A stretch of 36,298 bases of DNA. Source: an uncultured Oscillospiraceae bacterium (GTDB lineage: Bacteria; Bacillota; Clostridia; Oscillospirales; Oscillospiraceae). The notes under the pieces are model-generated. The model ran no database searches. It saw only the letters and a program-made list of their open reading frames with translations, and was not told the origin of the DNA. The stretch covers positions 1 through 36,298 of the forward strand of contig CAJUQS010000048.1 of NCBI GenBank assembly GCA_910588365.1, read 5' to 3'. Positions 21,771-29,571 of this stretch are shown in pieces. Within the stretch, counting starts at the first letter, position 1; each line of letters opens with the position of its first letter. The translations under genes were made by a program, and so were the position numbers.

Positions 21771-24128
21771 ATGCAAAGAAAACCATGGAACCTGATTGCC
21801 CTGCTGCTGGCGCTGTGTATGGCGTTCACCGGCTGCGGCGGAGAGCAGGCGCCGCGGCCGGAGGAGGAGAGCCCCGGCTATGCGTCCCAGTATTTGGACT
21901 GCGCCTTGCCCCTTACATCCATCACCGCCGTCTGCACCGACGGGGGGACCCTGTACGCGGCGGGGCAGGTGCCGGATGAGACTGTGGGGGACGGGGAGTT
22001 GGACTTTTCCTACTCCGCCTCCGCGGACGGCGAGAGCGGCGGGACCTTCTTCAGCGGCGGCCGGACGGCCATCTTCCGGGTGGATCTGGCCACCGGAACG
22101 GTGGAGGAGCTGAGCGGCTACGTCCCGGCCGGAGAGGGTGAGGTTTCCATCACCGGCCTGTCAGCGACGGAGGACGGACTCTGGGTGCTGGAGGAGACCC
22201 AGCAGGCCATCCCGGAGAACCTGTCGGAGCTGGACAGCGAAAGTCTGGTGAGCCTGTTCAGCCAGGGCCCCGCCGCCCTGCGCTGGCGGAAGCTGGACGC
22301 GGAAACCGCCCAGTGGGAGATGGAGAGCTTGGAGGTGACGGACCTGGCCGGAAAGCTGGGGGCCGATACCGTGCTGGGGACGGCCATGGACGCGTCCGGC
22401 CGGCTGTACGCCGCCACGGATGCCGGGCTGTCGGTACTGGATGGCGGCGGTAACCCCCTCTTTACGGTGAAGGACCCGAACCTCTCCGGGCGGCTGGTCC
22501 GGCTCTCCGACGGGACGGCCGGCGTGCTCACCTTGGACGGGACGCTGCGAACGGTGGACCCGGAGGCGGGGGAGTGGGGGGCGTCCTACCCCCTGGACGG
22601 CACCCTGGGCGAGCTCTACCCGGGCCAGGGGGAGCGCCTGCTGTGCTACGACAGCGGTGACAGCCTATATACCTGTACAGAGGCTGGGGCGCAGCGCCTT
22701 TTCAGCTGGAGCGGGGCGGATGTGGACCACAGTCAGGTCCGCGCCTTCTCCTTCCTGCCCGACGGCCGGGGGGCGGCCCTGGTGGCGGAGGAGGAGTGGA
22801 CGGCAAAGTACCAGGTGGCGCTGCTGTCCCCGTCGGAGGGGGACGGAGAGAAAACCGTGCTCACCCTGGCTACTCTGGGCCTGGACAGCGACACCCGGAC
22901 GAAGATTCTGAACTTCAACCGGACCAGCGACAAGTACCGCATCCAGGTCCGTGACTACTCCGAGTACAACACCGGGGACGACCCCGCGGCGGGCCGGACC
23001 AAGCTGAACACGGAGATCATCGCCGGGAACGTGCCGGACCTGCTGGACGCCTCCATGGATATCCGGCAGTACGCGGCCCGGGGGCTGCTGGAGGATCTGT
23101 GGCCTTACATCGACGCCGACCCGGACATCGGCCGGGAGGGGGTCATGGAGCGGGTGTTCCAGGCCGCGGAAACCGGCGGGAAGCTCTGCCAGGTGTTCCC
23201 CCGCTTCACCATTGAGACGGCCGCGGGAGCTCCGGATATCGTGGGGAAGGAGATGGGCTGGAACCTGGAGCAGCTGCGCGCGGCCCTGGCGAAGCTGCCG
23301 GAGGGGGCCCGCGTCCTGGAGGAGTACGAGACCCGTGAGACGGTGCTGGATAAGCTGCTGTCCCAGAATCTGGACGGCTTTGTGGACTGGGAGGCGGGCA
23401 CCGCAAGCTTCGACTCCCCGGCTTTTTACGATATCCTGGATTTCTGCTCCGGCTTCCCCGCCGGCTCGGGGGCTGCGGCTGGCACTGTGACGGCCGCGAT
23501 GTCCGCTGCCAGCGCCGAATCCCGGGTGATGAGCGGCGAGCAGCTGCTTCTGCCCGTGTACCTGGGGAATGTGGACTCCATCCAGCTCTACCGGGAGCTC
23601 ATGGGCGGTGGGGTGACCTTCGTGGGCTATCCGGCGGAGAGCGGCAGCGGCAGCAGCTTTGCCGTGGAGGGCGGCCTGTCCATGTCCACGGCCTGCGCTG
23701 ACAAGGAGGGGGCCTGGTCCTTCCTGCGCACCCTGCTTCTGCCCGGGGAGGATGAGGCGTTCTTCGGCGCCTTCCCCGCCAGCCGTCCGGCCTTTGAGCG
23801 TCTTATCCAGGAGAGCATGGAGGCGGAATACGCCAGGGACGAGAACGGCGATCTCATCACCGGCGCGGACGGCGAACCCATCCTGGAGAACACGGCCATC
23901 GCCATCGTGGACGGCCGGATGATCGTCATGGGGCCCGCCACCCAGGAGGACGTGGATCTGGTGACGGCTCTCTACGAGGCCACGGACCGCCTCTCCGGCC
24001 GGGACGAGCAGATCTGGCGCATTGTCCAGGAGTGCGCGGCCTCCTACTTTGCCGGAGACAAGGGCGCGGAGGAGACCGCCCAGGCCATCCAGAGCCGGGT
24101 GGAGCTATACCTGGGGGAGCGGAAGTAG
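21771..24128 (+). CDS. Lipoprotein with N-terminal propeller-like region and C-terminal solute-binding domain
   Basis: A 785-aa secreted lipoprotein. The signal peptide ends at FTGC, with Cys22 as lipid anchor. Residues about 45-345 are short beta-rich units with blade-like phrases (GTLYAAGQVP, DGLWVLEETQ, GRLYAATDAGLSVL, GTLRTVDPEAGEW, DSLYTCTEAGAQ), consistent with a beta-propeller. From about 360 (TVLTLATLGLDSDTRTKILNFNR) the rest resembles family 1 extracellular solute-binding proteins, including NTEIIAGNVPDLLDAS and a late SFLRTLL block. AAAGGAGG precedes ATG 21771 by about 9 bases. No ABC permease or ATPase follows; a terminator comes 55 bases later. It lies under a TAAGAAT-type activator promoter after the kinase gene, so it may be a sensor accessory rather than part of a transporter. 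Confidence 0.8.
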   Translation: MQRKPWNLIALLLALCMAFTGCGGEQAPRPEEESPGYASQYLDCALPLTSITAVCTDGGTLYAAGQVPDETVGDGELDFSYSASADGESGGTFFSGGRTAIFRVDLATGTVEELSGYVPAGEGEVSITGLSATEDGLWVLEETQQAIPENLSELDSESLVSLFSQGPAALRWRKLDAETAQWEMESLEVTDLAGKLGADTVLGTAMDASGRLYAATDAGLSVLDGGGNPLFTVKDPNLSGRLVRLSDGTAGVLTLDGTLRTVDPEAGEWGASYPLDGTLGELYPGQGERLLCYDSGDSLYTCTEAGAQRLFSWSGADVDHSQVRAFSFLPDGRGAALVAEEEWTAKYQVALLSPSEGDGEKTVLTLATLGLDSDTRTKILNFNRTSDKYRIQVRDYSEYNTGDDPAAGRTKLNTEIIAGNVPDLLDASMDIRQYAARGLLEDLWPYIDADPDIGREGVMERVFQAAETGGKLCQVFPRFTIETAAGAPDIVGKEMGWNLEQLRAALAKLPEGARVLEEYETRETVLDKLLSQNLDGFVDWEAGTASFDSPAFYDILDFCSGFPAGSGAAAGTVTAAMSAASAESRVMSGEQLLLPVYLGNVDSIQLYRELMGGGVTFVGYPAESGSGSSFAVEGGLSMSTACADKEGAWSFLRTLLLPGEDEAFFGAFPASRPAFERLIQESMEAEYARDENGDLITGADGEPILENTAIAIVDGRMIVMGPATQEDVDLVTALYEATDRLSGRDEQIWRIVQECAASYFAGDKGAEETAQAIQSRVELYLGERK

Positions 24129-24183
24129 TATTTTTTTCCAGGGAGGCGCCCTTCGACAAAAAGCGATACGCAAAGGGACTTAT

Positions 24184-24218
24184 AATGGCTGCAAGCAATG
24201 AGCTTGCAGCCATTTTTT
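24184..24218 (+). terminator. Terminator of the lipoprotein gene
   Basis: AATGGCTGCAAGC (24184-24196) pairs with GCTTGCAGCCATT (24202-24214), 13 bp perfect, with six T (24213-24218). The downstream TTCTTTTTCCTGAAAAAGGAA (24222 on) is a further hairpin of the dispersed family described at 33389. Confidence 0.85.
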
Positions 24219-24324
24219 CTGTTCTTTTTCCTGAAAAAGGAACCAACCAGAGCGTTCCTGTACGGCGCAGTACGCTGCTGCGGTCTTTGACGGGGGACCG
24301 TATAACGCACAAAGGAGACAAGCC

Positions 24325-24630
24325 ATGGAGATGAAGTACAAGGCGGAAAACCGGCAGCTGACCATTACCCTTACCGGTGAGCTGGACCACCACGCGGCCA
24401 AGGGGCTGATGGAGTCCATCGACCGGTGCATGGAGCAGAACCTGCCGGCCAAGACCCTGCTGGATCTGGGGGGGCTGTCGTTTATGGACAGCTCCGGCAT
24501 CGCGGTGGTCCTGCGGGCCAAGCGCCGGATGGAGGCGCTGTCCGGCGAGCTGGTGGTGGTCAACATCCCTCGCCAGGCGGCCCGGGTGCTGGAGACGGCG
24601 GGACTGAACCGGTATGTGGATCTGATATGA
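24325..24630 (+). CDS. spoIIAA: Anti-sigma-F factor antagonist SpoIIAA
   Basis: A 101-aa STAS-domain protein that frees sigma-F in the forespore by binding SpoIIAB when unphosphorylated. The phosphorylation site is in FMDSSGIAVVLRA (Ser56/Ser57), and the N-terminal strand pair TITLTGELDHHAA is typical. AAAGGAG lies 9 bases before ATG 24325. It is first of the three-gene spoIIA operon, with 16 bases to spoIIAB. Sigma-H or Spo0A boxes would be expected upstream, but I could not point to them with confidence. Confidence 0.95.
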   Translation: MEMKYKAENRQLTITLTGELDHHAAKGLMESIDRCMEQNLPAKTLLDLGGLSFMDSSGIAVVLRAKRRMEALSGELVVVNIPRQAARVLETAGLNRYVDLI

Positions 24631-24646
24631 GGGGGAGGGAGACGCC

Positions 24647-25093
24647 ATGAAAACCACATGTACCAACTACATAGCCTTTGAGTTTCTCAGCCGCAGCGCC
24701 AACGAGGCCTTCGCCCGGGGCGCGGTGGCCTGCTTCGCCGCCCAGCTGGACCCCACCCTGGAGGAGCTGGGGGACATCAAGACCGCCGTCAGCGAGGCGG
24801 TGACCAACGCCATCGTCCACGCCTACCCGGACCGGCTGGGCCGCATCGCCGTAAAGGCCCGGGTGCTGGAGGAGAACGTGCTGGAGATCACGGTGCGGGA
24901 CTGGGGGCGGGGCATCGCGGACGTGGAGCAGGCCCGCCAGCCCCTCTACACCACCGGCGGCGAGGAGCGCAGCGGCATGGGCTTCACCATCATGGAGAGC
25001 TTCATGGACCGCCTGACCGTCCGCTCCAGCCAGGGGAAGGGCACCCGTGTGACCATGCGCCGGCGCATCCAGCCCCGCCGGCCGGTGAAGTGA
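24647..25093 (+). CDS. spoIIAB: Anti-sigma-F factor SpoIIAB
   Basis: A 148-aa GHKL-type serine kinase and anti-sigma factor that holds sigma-F inactive and phosphorylates SpoIIAA. The ATP-binding boxes are clear: N-box AVSEAVTNAIVHAY (about residues 47-60), G1 DWGRGI (about 85-90) and G2 SGMGFTIM (about 107-114). GAGGGGGAGGGAGACGCC precedes the ATG. The stop TGA overlaps the GTG start of sigF (GTGA), so partner and target are made in a coupled way. Confidence 0.95.
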   Translation: MKTTCTNYIAFEFLSRSANEAFARGAVACFAAQLDPTLEELGDIKTAVSEAVTNAIVHAYPDRLGRIAVKARVLEENVLEITVRDWGRGIADVEQARQPLYTTGGEERSGMGFTIMESFMDRLTVRSSQGKGTRVTMRRRIQPRRPVK

Positions 25094-25794
25094 CCGCCGG
25101 GACACTGGACCTGCTGGAGCTGGCCCGTCAGGGGGACGAGGCCGCCACGGCCCAGGTCCTGGAGGAGAACAGCGGCTTGATCTGGGCGGTGGTGCGCCGG
25201 TACTTCGGCAAGGGGGTGGAGCCGGAGGACCTCTACCAGCTGGGCTGTCTGGGGTTTCTCAAGGCGGTGCGGGGCTTTGACGCGGGCTACGGCACCCAGT
25301 TTTCCACCTATGCCGTGCCCAAGATCGCCGGGGAGATCCGGCGCTATCTCCGGGACAACGGCAGCATCAAGGTGGGCCGCACCCTGAAGGAGCAGGCCAT
25401 CAGCATCTATGCCGCCCGGGAGCGGCTGCGCACCAGCCTGGGCCGGGAACCGGCCCTGTCGGAGCTGGGGGAGGCGACGGGCCTGACGCCGGAGGAGATC
25501 GCGGTGGCGGAGCTGGCCGCCGCGCCGCCGGACAGCCTGCAGCAGGAGAACGCCGAGGGCCTCACCCTGGAGTCCACCCTGGCCTCCCCGGCCACAGAGG
25601 AGAGCCTGGTGGAGCGAATCGCCCTGCGCGCCGCCGTCGACGGCCTGCCGGACCGGGAGCGGGACACCATCCTCCTGCGGTTTTTCAAGGGCCTGACGCA
25701 GCAGCAGTGCGCCCGCATCCTGGGGGTCAGCCAGGTCCAGGTCTCCCGCCTGGAGAAGCGGGCCATTGACCGGCTGCGCCAGGCGCTGGAGTGA
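25090..25794 (+). CDS. sigF: Sporulation sigma factor SigF (SpoIIAC)
   Basis: A 234-aa sigma-70 family factor that directs early forespore transcription. Region 2 reads YFGKGVEPEDLYQLGCLGFLKAVRGFD followed by FSTYAVPKIAGEIRRYLRD; region 3 has REPALSELGEATGLTPEEIAVA; region 4 has LPDRERDTILLRFFKGLTQQQCARILGVSQVQVSRLEKRAIDRLR with its helix-turn-helix. The GTG start at 25090 overlaps the spoIIAB stop; the gene order spoIIAA-spoIIAB-sigF is the conserved sporulation cassette. It is the last gene before a hairpin at 25821. Confidence 0.95.
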   Translation: MTAGTLDLLELARQGDEAATAQVLEENSGLIWAVVRRYFGKGVEPEDLYQLGCLGFLKAVRGFDAGYGTQFSTYAVPKIAGEIRRYLRDNGSIKVGRTLKEQAISIYAARERLRTSLGREPALSELGEATGLTPEEIAVAELAAAPPDSLQQENAEGLTLESTLASPATEESLVERIALRAAVDGLPDRERDTILLRFFKGLTQQQCARILGVSQVQVSRLEKRAIDRLRQALE

Positions 25795-25820
25795 TGCGCC
25801 CGATTTCCCGGGAAAAGGGG

Positions 25821-25855
25821 AAGCGGACCTGGACAATCCCTGTCCAGGTCCGCTT
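25821..25855. terminator. 15-bp perfect hairpin between sigF and the antitoxin-like gene
   Basis: AAGCGGACCTGGACA (25821-25835) and TGTCCAGGTCCGCTT (25841-25855) pair perfectly around a 5-base loop between convergent genes. On the minus strand a CCCCTTTTCCC follows, giving a modest U tract; on the plus side there is none. Confidence 0.65.
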
Positions 25856-25857
25856 GG

Positions 25858-26292
25858 CTATTGCGCGGCTTCGCCGCCAAAGAGCTCCTCGACCAGGGCC
25901 TGTGCGGCCTCCAGCCGGGAGCGGGGGACGTAGAAGCGGAGGGTATCCAGGAGAGGGCCGGCCTTCAGCGCCATGCCGGCCCCCAGGGTGCTCCTGGTAA
26001 AGAAGGGGATGCCGTTGCGCTTGAGGGCTTCCGCCAGGGTTCCGCCCCACATGGGATCCTTCTCCGTGAGAAAGCACAGCTCCTCCGGGGGGAACTCCCG
26101 CTCCCCGGGGGACGCCGTCTGGCGGGGGAGGCCCGCGCTCTTTTCCGCCAGGGATTCGTAGGTATCCATGCTCATGATGACCAGGTCGCCGTATCCATTT
26201 TTTGTGATGAAGATGGGCTCCTGCCGGGCGTGGCAGAGCTCGGAGATTTCGTTGGTGTTCCGTAAATCCGTAATCGGTCTGATCTGCGGCAT
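25858..26292 (-). CDS. Phd/YefM-type antitoxin-like protein fused to a DUF2007-like domain
   Basis: A 144-aa protein. Residues 1-52 match the Phd/YefM DNA-binding fold (MPQIRPITDLRNTNEISELC, then EPIFITKNGYGDLVIMSMDTYESL). Residues about 71-138 are unlike an antitoxin tail: LCFLTEKDPMWGGTLAEALKRNGIPFF and the closing LRFYVPRSRLEAAQALVEELF follow the DUF2007 pattern (acidic strand, helix, GIP, then a ferredoxin-like end). No toxin gene lies beside it; its neighbours are sigF (convergent) and a helicase (divergent). AAAGGAGG precedes ATG 26292 by 8 bases. It may be a lone repressor that uses the second domain to sense a ligand. Confidence 0.72.
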   Translation of the reverse strand: MPQIRPITDLRNTNEISELCHARQEPIFITKNGYGDLVIMSMDTYESLAEKSAGLPRQTASPGEREFPPEELCFLTEKDPMWGGTLAEALKRNGIPFFTRSTLGAGMALKAGPLLDTLRFYVPRSRLEAAQALVEELFGGEAAQ

Positions 26293-26316
26293 AATTACGC
26301 CTCCTTTCTATACGCA

Positions 26317-26345
26317 ATAATAGCATAATTCTATCAACTGTGCAA
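26317..26345 (-). promoter_or_regulatory. Promoter for the antitoxin-like gene
   Basis: On the minus strand TTGCAC (26345-26340) and TATTAT (26322-26317) are 17 bases apart. The spacer carries ATAG-N7-CTAT, a short inverted repeat that could be an autoregulatory site. Confidence 0.6.
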
Positions 26346-26384
26346 GAGGGAATCACCGCCCGGCTTTCGGAGCGGACAAAGGGA

Positions 26385-26413
26385 TTGCTTTTCCCGCAAA
26401 AAGCGTATATAAT
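26385..26413 (+). promoter_or_regulatory. Promoter for the DEAD-box helicase gene
   Basis: TTGCTT (26385-26390) and TATAAT (26408-26413) are 17 bases apart. The leader would be about 163 bases long and contains several short GC-rich hairpins (for example GCGGC-TGAC-GCCGC near 26459), as is common for autoregulated or cold-responsive helicase mRNAs. Confidence 0.6.
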
Positions 26414-26582
26414 AAAAATTCCGCATCAACGGTGCGGAGCGCATCGCGCCATATTTTGCGGCTGACGCCGCACGAGGCGGCGAGCAAAACAGACAACGCA
26501 ATTGGACCGCTTCCGGGCCTTTCCCCGGCGGCGGTCACACAGCCGCCCGGTGTGCGGGCGAATCCACAGGAAAAGAGACACT

Positions 26583-28031
26583 ATGACATTTCACGAATTA
26601 CAACTGCTGCCCCAGCTGCTCCGCGCGGTGGACGATCTGGGGTATGCCACGCCATCGCCCATCCAGGCCGCGTCCATCCCGGTGGTGGTGAAAGGCGGGG
26701 ATCTGATCGGCTGTGCCCAGACCGGCACCGGCAAGACCGCGGCCTTCGCCATCCCCATCCTCCAGCAGCTCCACAGCCGCGTGAACAAGAGGCACACGCC
26801 CATACGCACGCTGGTACTGACGCCCACCCGGGAGCTGGCGCTGCAAATCAAGGAGAGCTTTGACCAGTACGGCAAATACCTGGACATCCGCAACACGGTG
26901 ATCTTCGGCGGCGTGGGCCAGGCCCCCCAGGTGGAGGCCCTGCAAAAGGGGGTGGACGTGCTGGTGGCCACGCCAGGCCGTCTCAACGATCTGTGCGGCC
27001 AGGGGCACATCTGCTTGGAGGGCGTGGAGACGTTCGTCCTGGACGAGGCGGACCGGATGCTGGACATGGGCTTTATCCACGACGTGCGCAAAGTCATCGC
27101 CCGCCTGCCGGAGAAGAGGCAGACCCTTCTCTTCTCCGCCACCATGCCCCAGGAGATCGCGGAGCTCTCCCGGAAGATTCTTCACAATCCCGCCCGGGTG
27201 GAGGTGACGCCCCAGTCCTCCACCGTGGACGCCATTGAGCAGCGGCTCTACAAGGTGGACAAGGGCAACAAGAAACTCCTGCTCCAGCACGTCTTGCAGG
27301 ACGAGAGCCTGGACAGCGTGCTGGTGTTCACCAACACCAAGCACGGCGCGGACCGGGTGGTCAAGGAGCTGGGCCGGGCGGGGATCGCCGCCATGGCTAT
27401 CCACGGCAACAAGGGTCAGACCGCCCGCATCCGGGCTCTGGACAGCTTCAAGAGCGGAGCCATCCGGGTCCTGGTGGCCACGGACATCGCCGCCAGAGGC
27501 ATTGATGTCAACGAGCTGGCGGCCGTGGTCAACTACGAGCTGCCCAACGTGCCGGAAACCTACGTCCACCGGATCGGCCGCACGGGCCGGGCCGGCCGGG
27601 ACGGTGTGGCGATCAGCTTCTGCAATTTTGACGAGCTGGCCTATCTCCGGGACATCGAGAAGCTGACCAGGAAGAAGGTGCCCGTGGTGGAGGGCCACCC
27701 CTGGCCCATGGAGATCCTAGAGCCCACCCCCAAAAAGCAGCGGGAGCCCAGGCCCCCCAGGAGTGAGCGGCAGCCCAAGGGCCGTCAGAGCGCACCCAAG
27801 GAGGAGAGGCCCGCGGCTGTCAGGGTGGAGAAGCCCGCCTTCCGGCCTGAGAGCAGGCCCGAGAGGGTGCGAGCGTCCAAGCCGGCCCGGCCGGCGGAGC
27901 CCGCACCGCCGCCGCCCGTGTCCGTGCCGGAGCCGCCAAAGGCGGCTGTGCGCCGCATCTCCTCTGAGCCGCCGCGGGTGGGGCGGCTGGTGGCCTTTGC
28001 CGATGGCAGGCGGAGGCGGCGGAAGAAGTAG
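26583..28031 (+). CDS. DEAD-box ATP-dependent RNA helicase
   Basis: A 482-aa RNA helicase with all motifs: Q motif (GYATPSPIQ), motif I AQTGTGKT (45-52), Ia PTRELA, motif II DEAD (154-157), motif III SAT (185-187), and motif VI HRIGRTGRAGRDG (329-341). After about residue 385 comes a Pro/Arg-rich, strongly basic tail ending RRRRKK, which probably binds RNA, as in CshA/RhlE-type helicases. ATG 26583 is used; a frame opening at 26502 extends upstream but encodes a non-conserved Arg-rich stretch. The ribosome site (AGGAAAAGAGA) is weak, and the leader is long. It likely unwinds RNA in ribosome assembly or decay. Confidence 0.93.
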   Translation: MTFHELQLLPQLLRAVDDLGYATPSPIQAASIPVVVKGGDLIGCAQTGTGKTAAFAIPILQQLHSRVNKRHTPIRTLVLTPTRELALQIKESFDQYGKYLDIRNTVIFGGVGQAPQVEALQKGVDVLVATPGRLNDLCGQGHICLEGVETFVLDEADRMLDMGFIHDVRKVIARLPEKRQTLLFSATMPQEIAELSRKILHNPARVEVTPQSSTVDAIEQRLYKVDKGNKKLLLQHVLQDESLDSVLVFTNTKHGADRVVKELGRAGIAAMAIHGNKGQTARIRALDSFKSGAIRVLVATDIAARGIDVNELAAVVNYELPNVPETYVHRIGRTGRAGRDGVAISFCNFDELAYLRDIEKLTRKKVPVVEGHPWPMEILEPTPKKQREPRPPRSERQPKGRQSAPKEERPAAVRVEKPAFRPESRPERVRASKPARPAEPAPPPPVSVPEPPKAAVRRISSEPPRVGRLVAFADGRRRRRKK

Positions 28032-28084
28032 GCCGTCTGCGGGCGGCAAAGAGACGCAGCGCTTTTTGTGACATGCTGAGAGAG

Positions 28085-28113
28085 GCCCCGGACAGACTGC
28101 CCGGGGCTTTTTT
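28085..28113 (+). terminator. Terminator of the helicase gene
   Basis: GCCCCGG (28085-28091) pairs with CCGGGGC (28101-28107), followed by six T (28108-28113). Confidence 0.85.
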
Positions 28114-28156
28114 GCGGCGCCCGGCCGCCGTCCTCCAAAAAATTTACAAATACTAC

Positions 28157-28185
28157 TTTTCAAACCGGCGAAAATATATTAGAAT
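28157..28185 (+). promoter_or_regulatory. Promoter for pyrH-frr and following genes
   Basis: TTTTCA (28157-28162) and TAGAAT (28180-28185) are 17 bases apart in an A/T-rich stretch just after the helicase terminator. The -35 is imperfect. Confidence 0.45.
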
Positions 28186-28233
28186 AGAGGACAGTGTATC
28201 TCCCAAAAGAAAAACAGAGCGGAGGAAAGAGCG

Positions 28234-28962
28234 ATGGAGGAACCCAAATATAAGAGAGTCCTGCTGAAAATCAGCGGCGAGGCTCTGGCGGGCGAGAAGG
28301 GCCGCGGCCTGGATTTCGCTGTTTTGAACCAGGTCTGCGGCGCCATCAGGGAGGCCGCTGCCATGGGCGTCCAGGTGGGCGTCGTGGTGGGCGCCGGGAA
28401 CTTCTGGCGGGGCGTCAAGGACGGCGGCGGCAAAATGGAGCGCACCCGCGCCGACCAGATGGGAATGCTGGGCACGGTGATGAACGCTCTGGCGGTTTCC
28501 GATGTGATCGGGCAGCTGGGCGTAGAGTCCCGGGTGCTGACCGCCATCGACATGAGCCCCGTGGCCGAGCCCTACAGCCGGGCCAGGGCGCTGGAGCACC
28601 TGGAGGCGGGCCGCGTGGTCATCTTCGGCTGCGGCACCGGCAACCCCTTCTTCTCCACGGATACCGCCGCTGTGCTGCGGGCCGCCGAGATTGGGGCGGA
28701 TGTCATCCTGCTGGCCAAAAACGTGGACGGTGTGTACAGCGCGGACCCGGCGAAGGACCCCTCCGCGGTGAAGTATGACGCCATCTCCTATGACGACGTG
28801 CTCGCCCAGCACCTGGCCGTCATGGACACCACCGCGACCAGCCTGGCGATGGATAACCATATCCCCGTGCTGCTGTTCGCGCTGAAGGACCCAATGAATA
28901 TCATCCGCGCTCTGAAGGGCGAGAAGATTGGTACAATTGTGAAGGAGGATATCACGAAATGA
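28234..28962 (+). CDS. pyrH: UMP kinase
   Basis: A 242-aa hexameric amino-acid-kinase-fold enzyme that turns UMP into UDP in pyrimidine synthesis. Family landmarks: LLKISGEALAG (phosphate loop, about 10-20), VVVGAGNFWRG (about 50-60), the UMP-contacting ADQMGMLGTVMNALAV, and GTGNPFFSTDTAAVLRA with ADVILLAKNVDGVYSADP. GGAGGAAAGAGCG precedes the ATG. It overlaps frr by four bases (ATGA). It starts the conserved run pyrH-frr-uppS-cdsA-dxr-rseP-ispG. Confidence 0.97.
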   Translation: MEEPKYKRVLLKISGEALAGEKGRGLDFAVLNQVCGAIREAAAMGVQVGVVVGAGNFWRGVKDGGGKMERTRADQMGMLGTVMNALAVSDVIGQLGVESRVLTAIDMSPVAEPYSRARALEHLEAGRVVIFGCGTGNPFFSTDTAAVLRAAEIGADVILLAKNVDGVYSADPAKDPSAVKYDAISYDDVLAQHLAVMDTTATSLAMDNHIPVLLFALKDPMNIIRALKGEKIGTIVKEDITK

Positions 28963-29513
28963 AAAGCGAGTACAAGGTCTTTGAGGAAAAAATGCGCAAG
29001 TCCATCAACTCCGTATCCGCCGATTTCGCCGCCGTCCGTGCTGGCCGTGCCAACGCCGCCGTGCTGGATCGGATCATGGTGGACTACTACGGCACCCCCA
29101 CCCCCATTCACCAGATCGCCTCCATCGGCTCCCCCGATCCCCGTACCCTGACCATCCAGCCCTGGGACGCCTCGGCCGTGAAGCTCATCTGCAAGGCCAT
29201 TCAGGAGTCCGATCTGGGTATCAACCCCCAGAATGACGGCAAGGTCATCCGTCTGGCATTCCCCCAGCTCACCGAGGAGCGCCGCAAGGAGCTGGTGAAG
29301 CAGATCGCCAAATACGCCGAGGGCGGCAAGGTGGCTGTGCGCAACATCCGCCGGGACGCGGTGGAGAGTTTCAAGGCCCAGAAGAAGAACGGTGAGATTA
29401 CCGAGGACGATATGAAGATCGCGGAGAAGGACATCCAGAAGATGACCGACGACATGTGCAAGGAGATTGACGAGCTGCTGGCCAAGAAGGAGCAGGAGCT
29501 GCTGGCGGTCTGA
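28959..29513 (+). CDS. frr: Ribosome recycling factor
   Basis: A 184-aa protein of the usual length that, with EF-G, splits post-termination ribosomes. Signature stretches include VRAGRANAAVLDRIMVDYYG, PIHQIASIGSPDPRTLTIQPWD and the C-terminal RRDAVESFKAQKKNGEITEDDMK, from the long-helix domain. The start overlaps the pyrH stop, and GAAGGAGG (about 28942-28949) lies about 9 bases ahead. UppS follows after 58 bases, with no terminator visible. Confidence 0.97.
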   Translation: MKSEYKVFEEKMRKSINSVSADFAAVRAGRANAAVLDRIMVDYYGTPTPIHQIASIGSPDPRTLTIQPWDASAVKLICKAIQESDLGINPQNDGKVIRLAFPQLTEERRKELVKQIAKYAEGGKVAVRNIRRDAVESFKAQKKNGEITEDDMKIAEKDIQKMTDDMCKEIDELLAKKEQELLAV

Positions 29514-29571
29514 GCGCTTGCATCCGCCGGCGCGGCTTGAGGAATCCTGGAGTTTACCTGGTGAGGAGAAC

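Noticed and set aside
20285..21829. A 514-codon minus-strand frame across the kinase gene
   Set aside because: It is antisense to a well-supported histidine kinase, rich in His/Arg/Gln, and lacks a ribosome site.
25821..25855. The 15-bp perfect palindrome as a regulator operator
   Set aside because: It lies between two convergent genes just after both stops, where a terminator is the simpler reading, and no promoter overlaps it.
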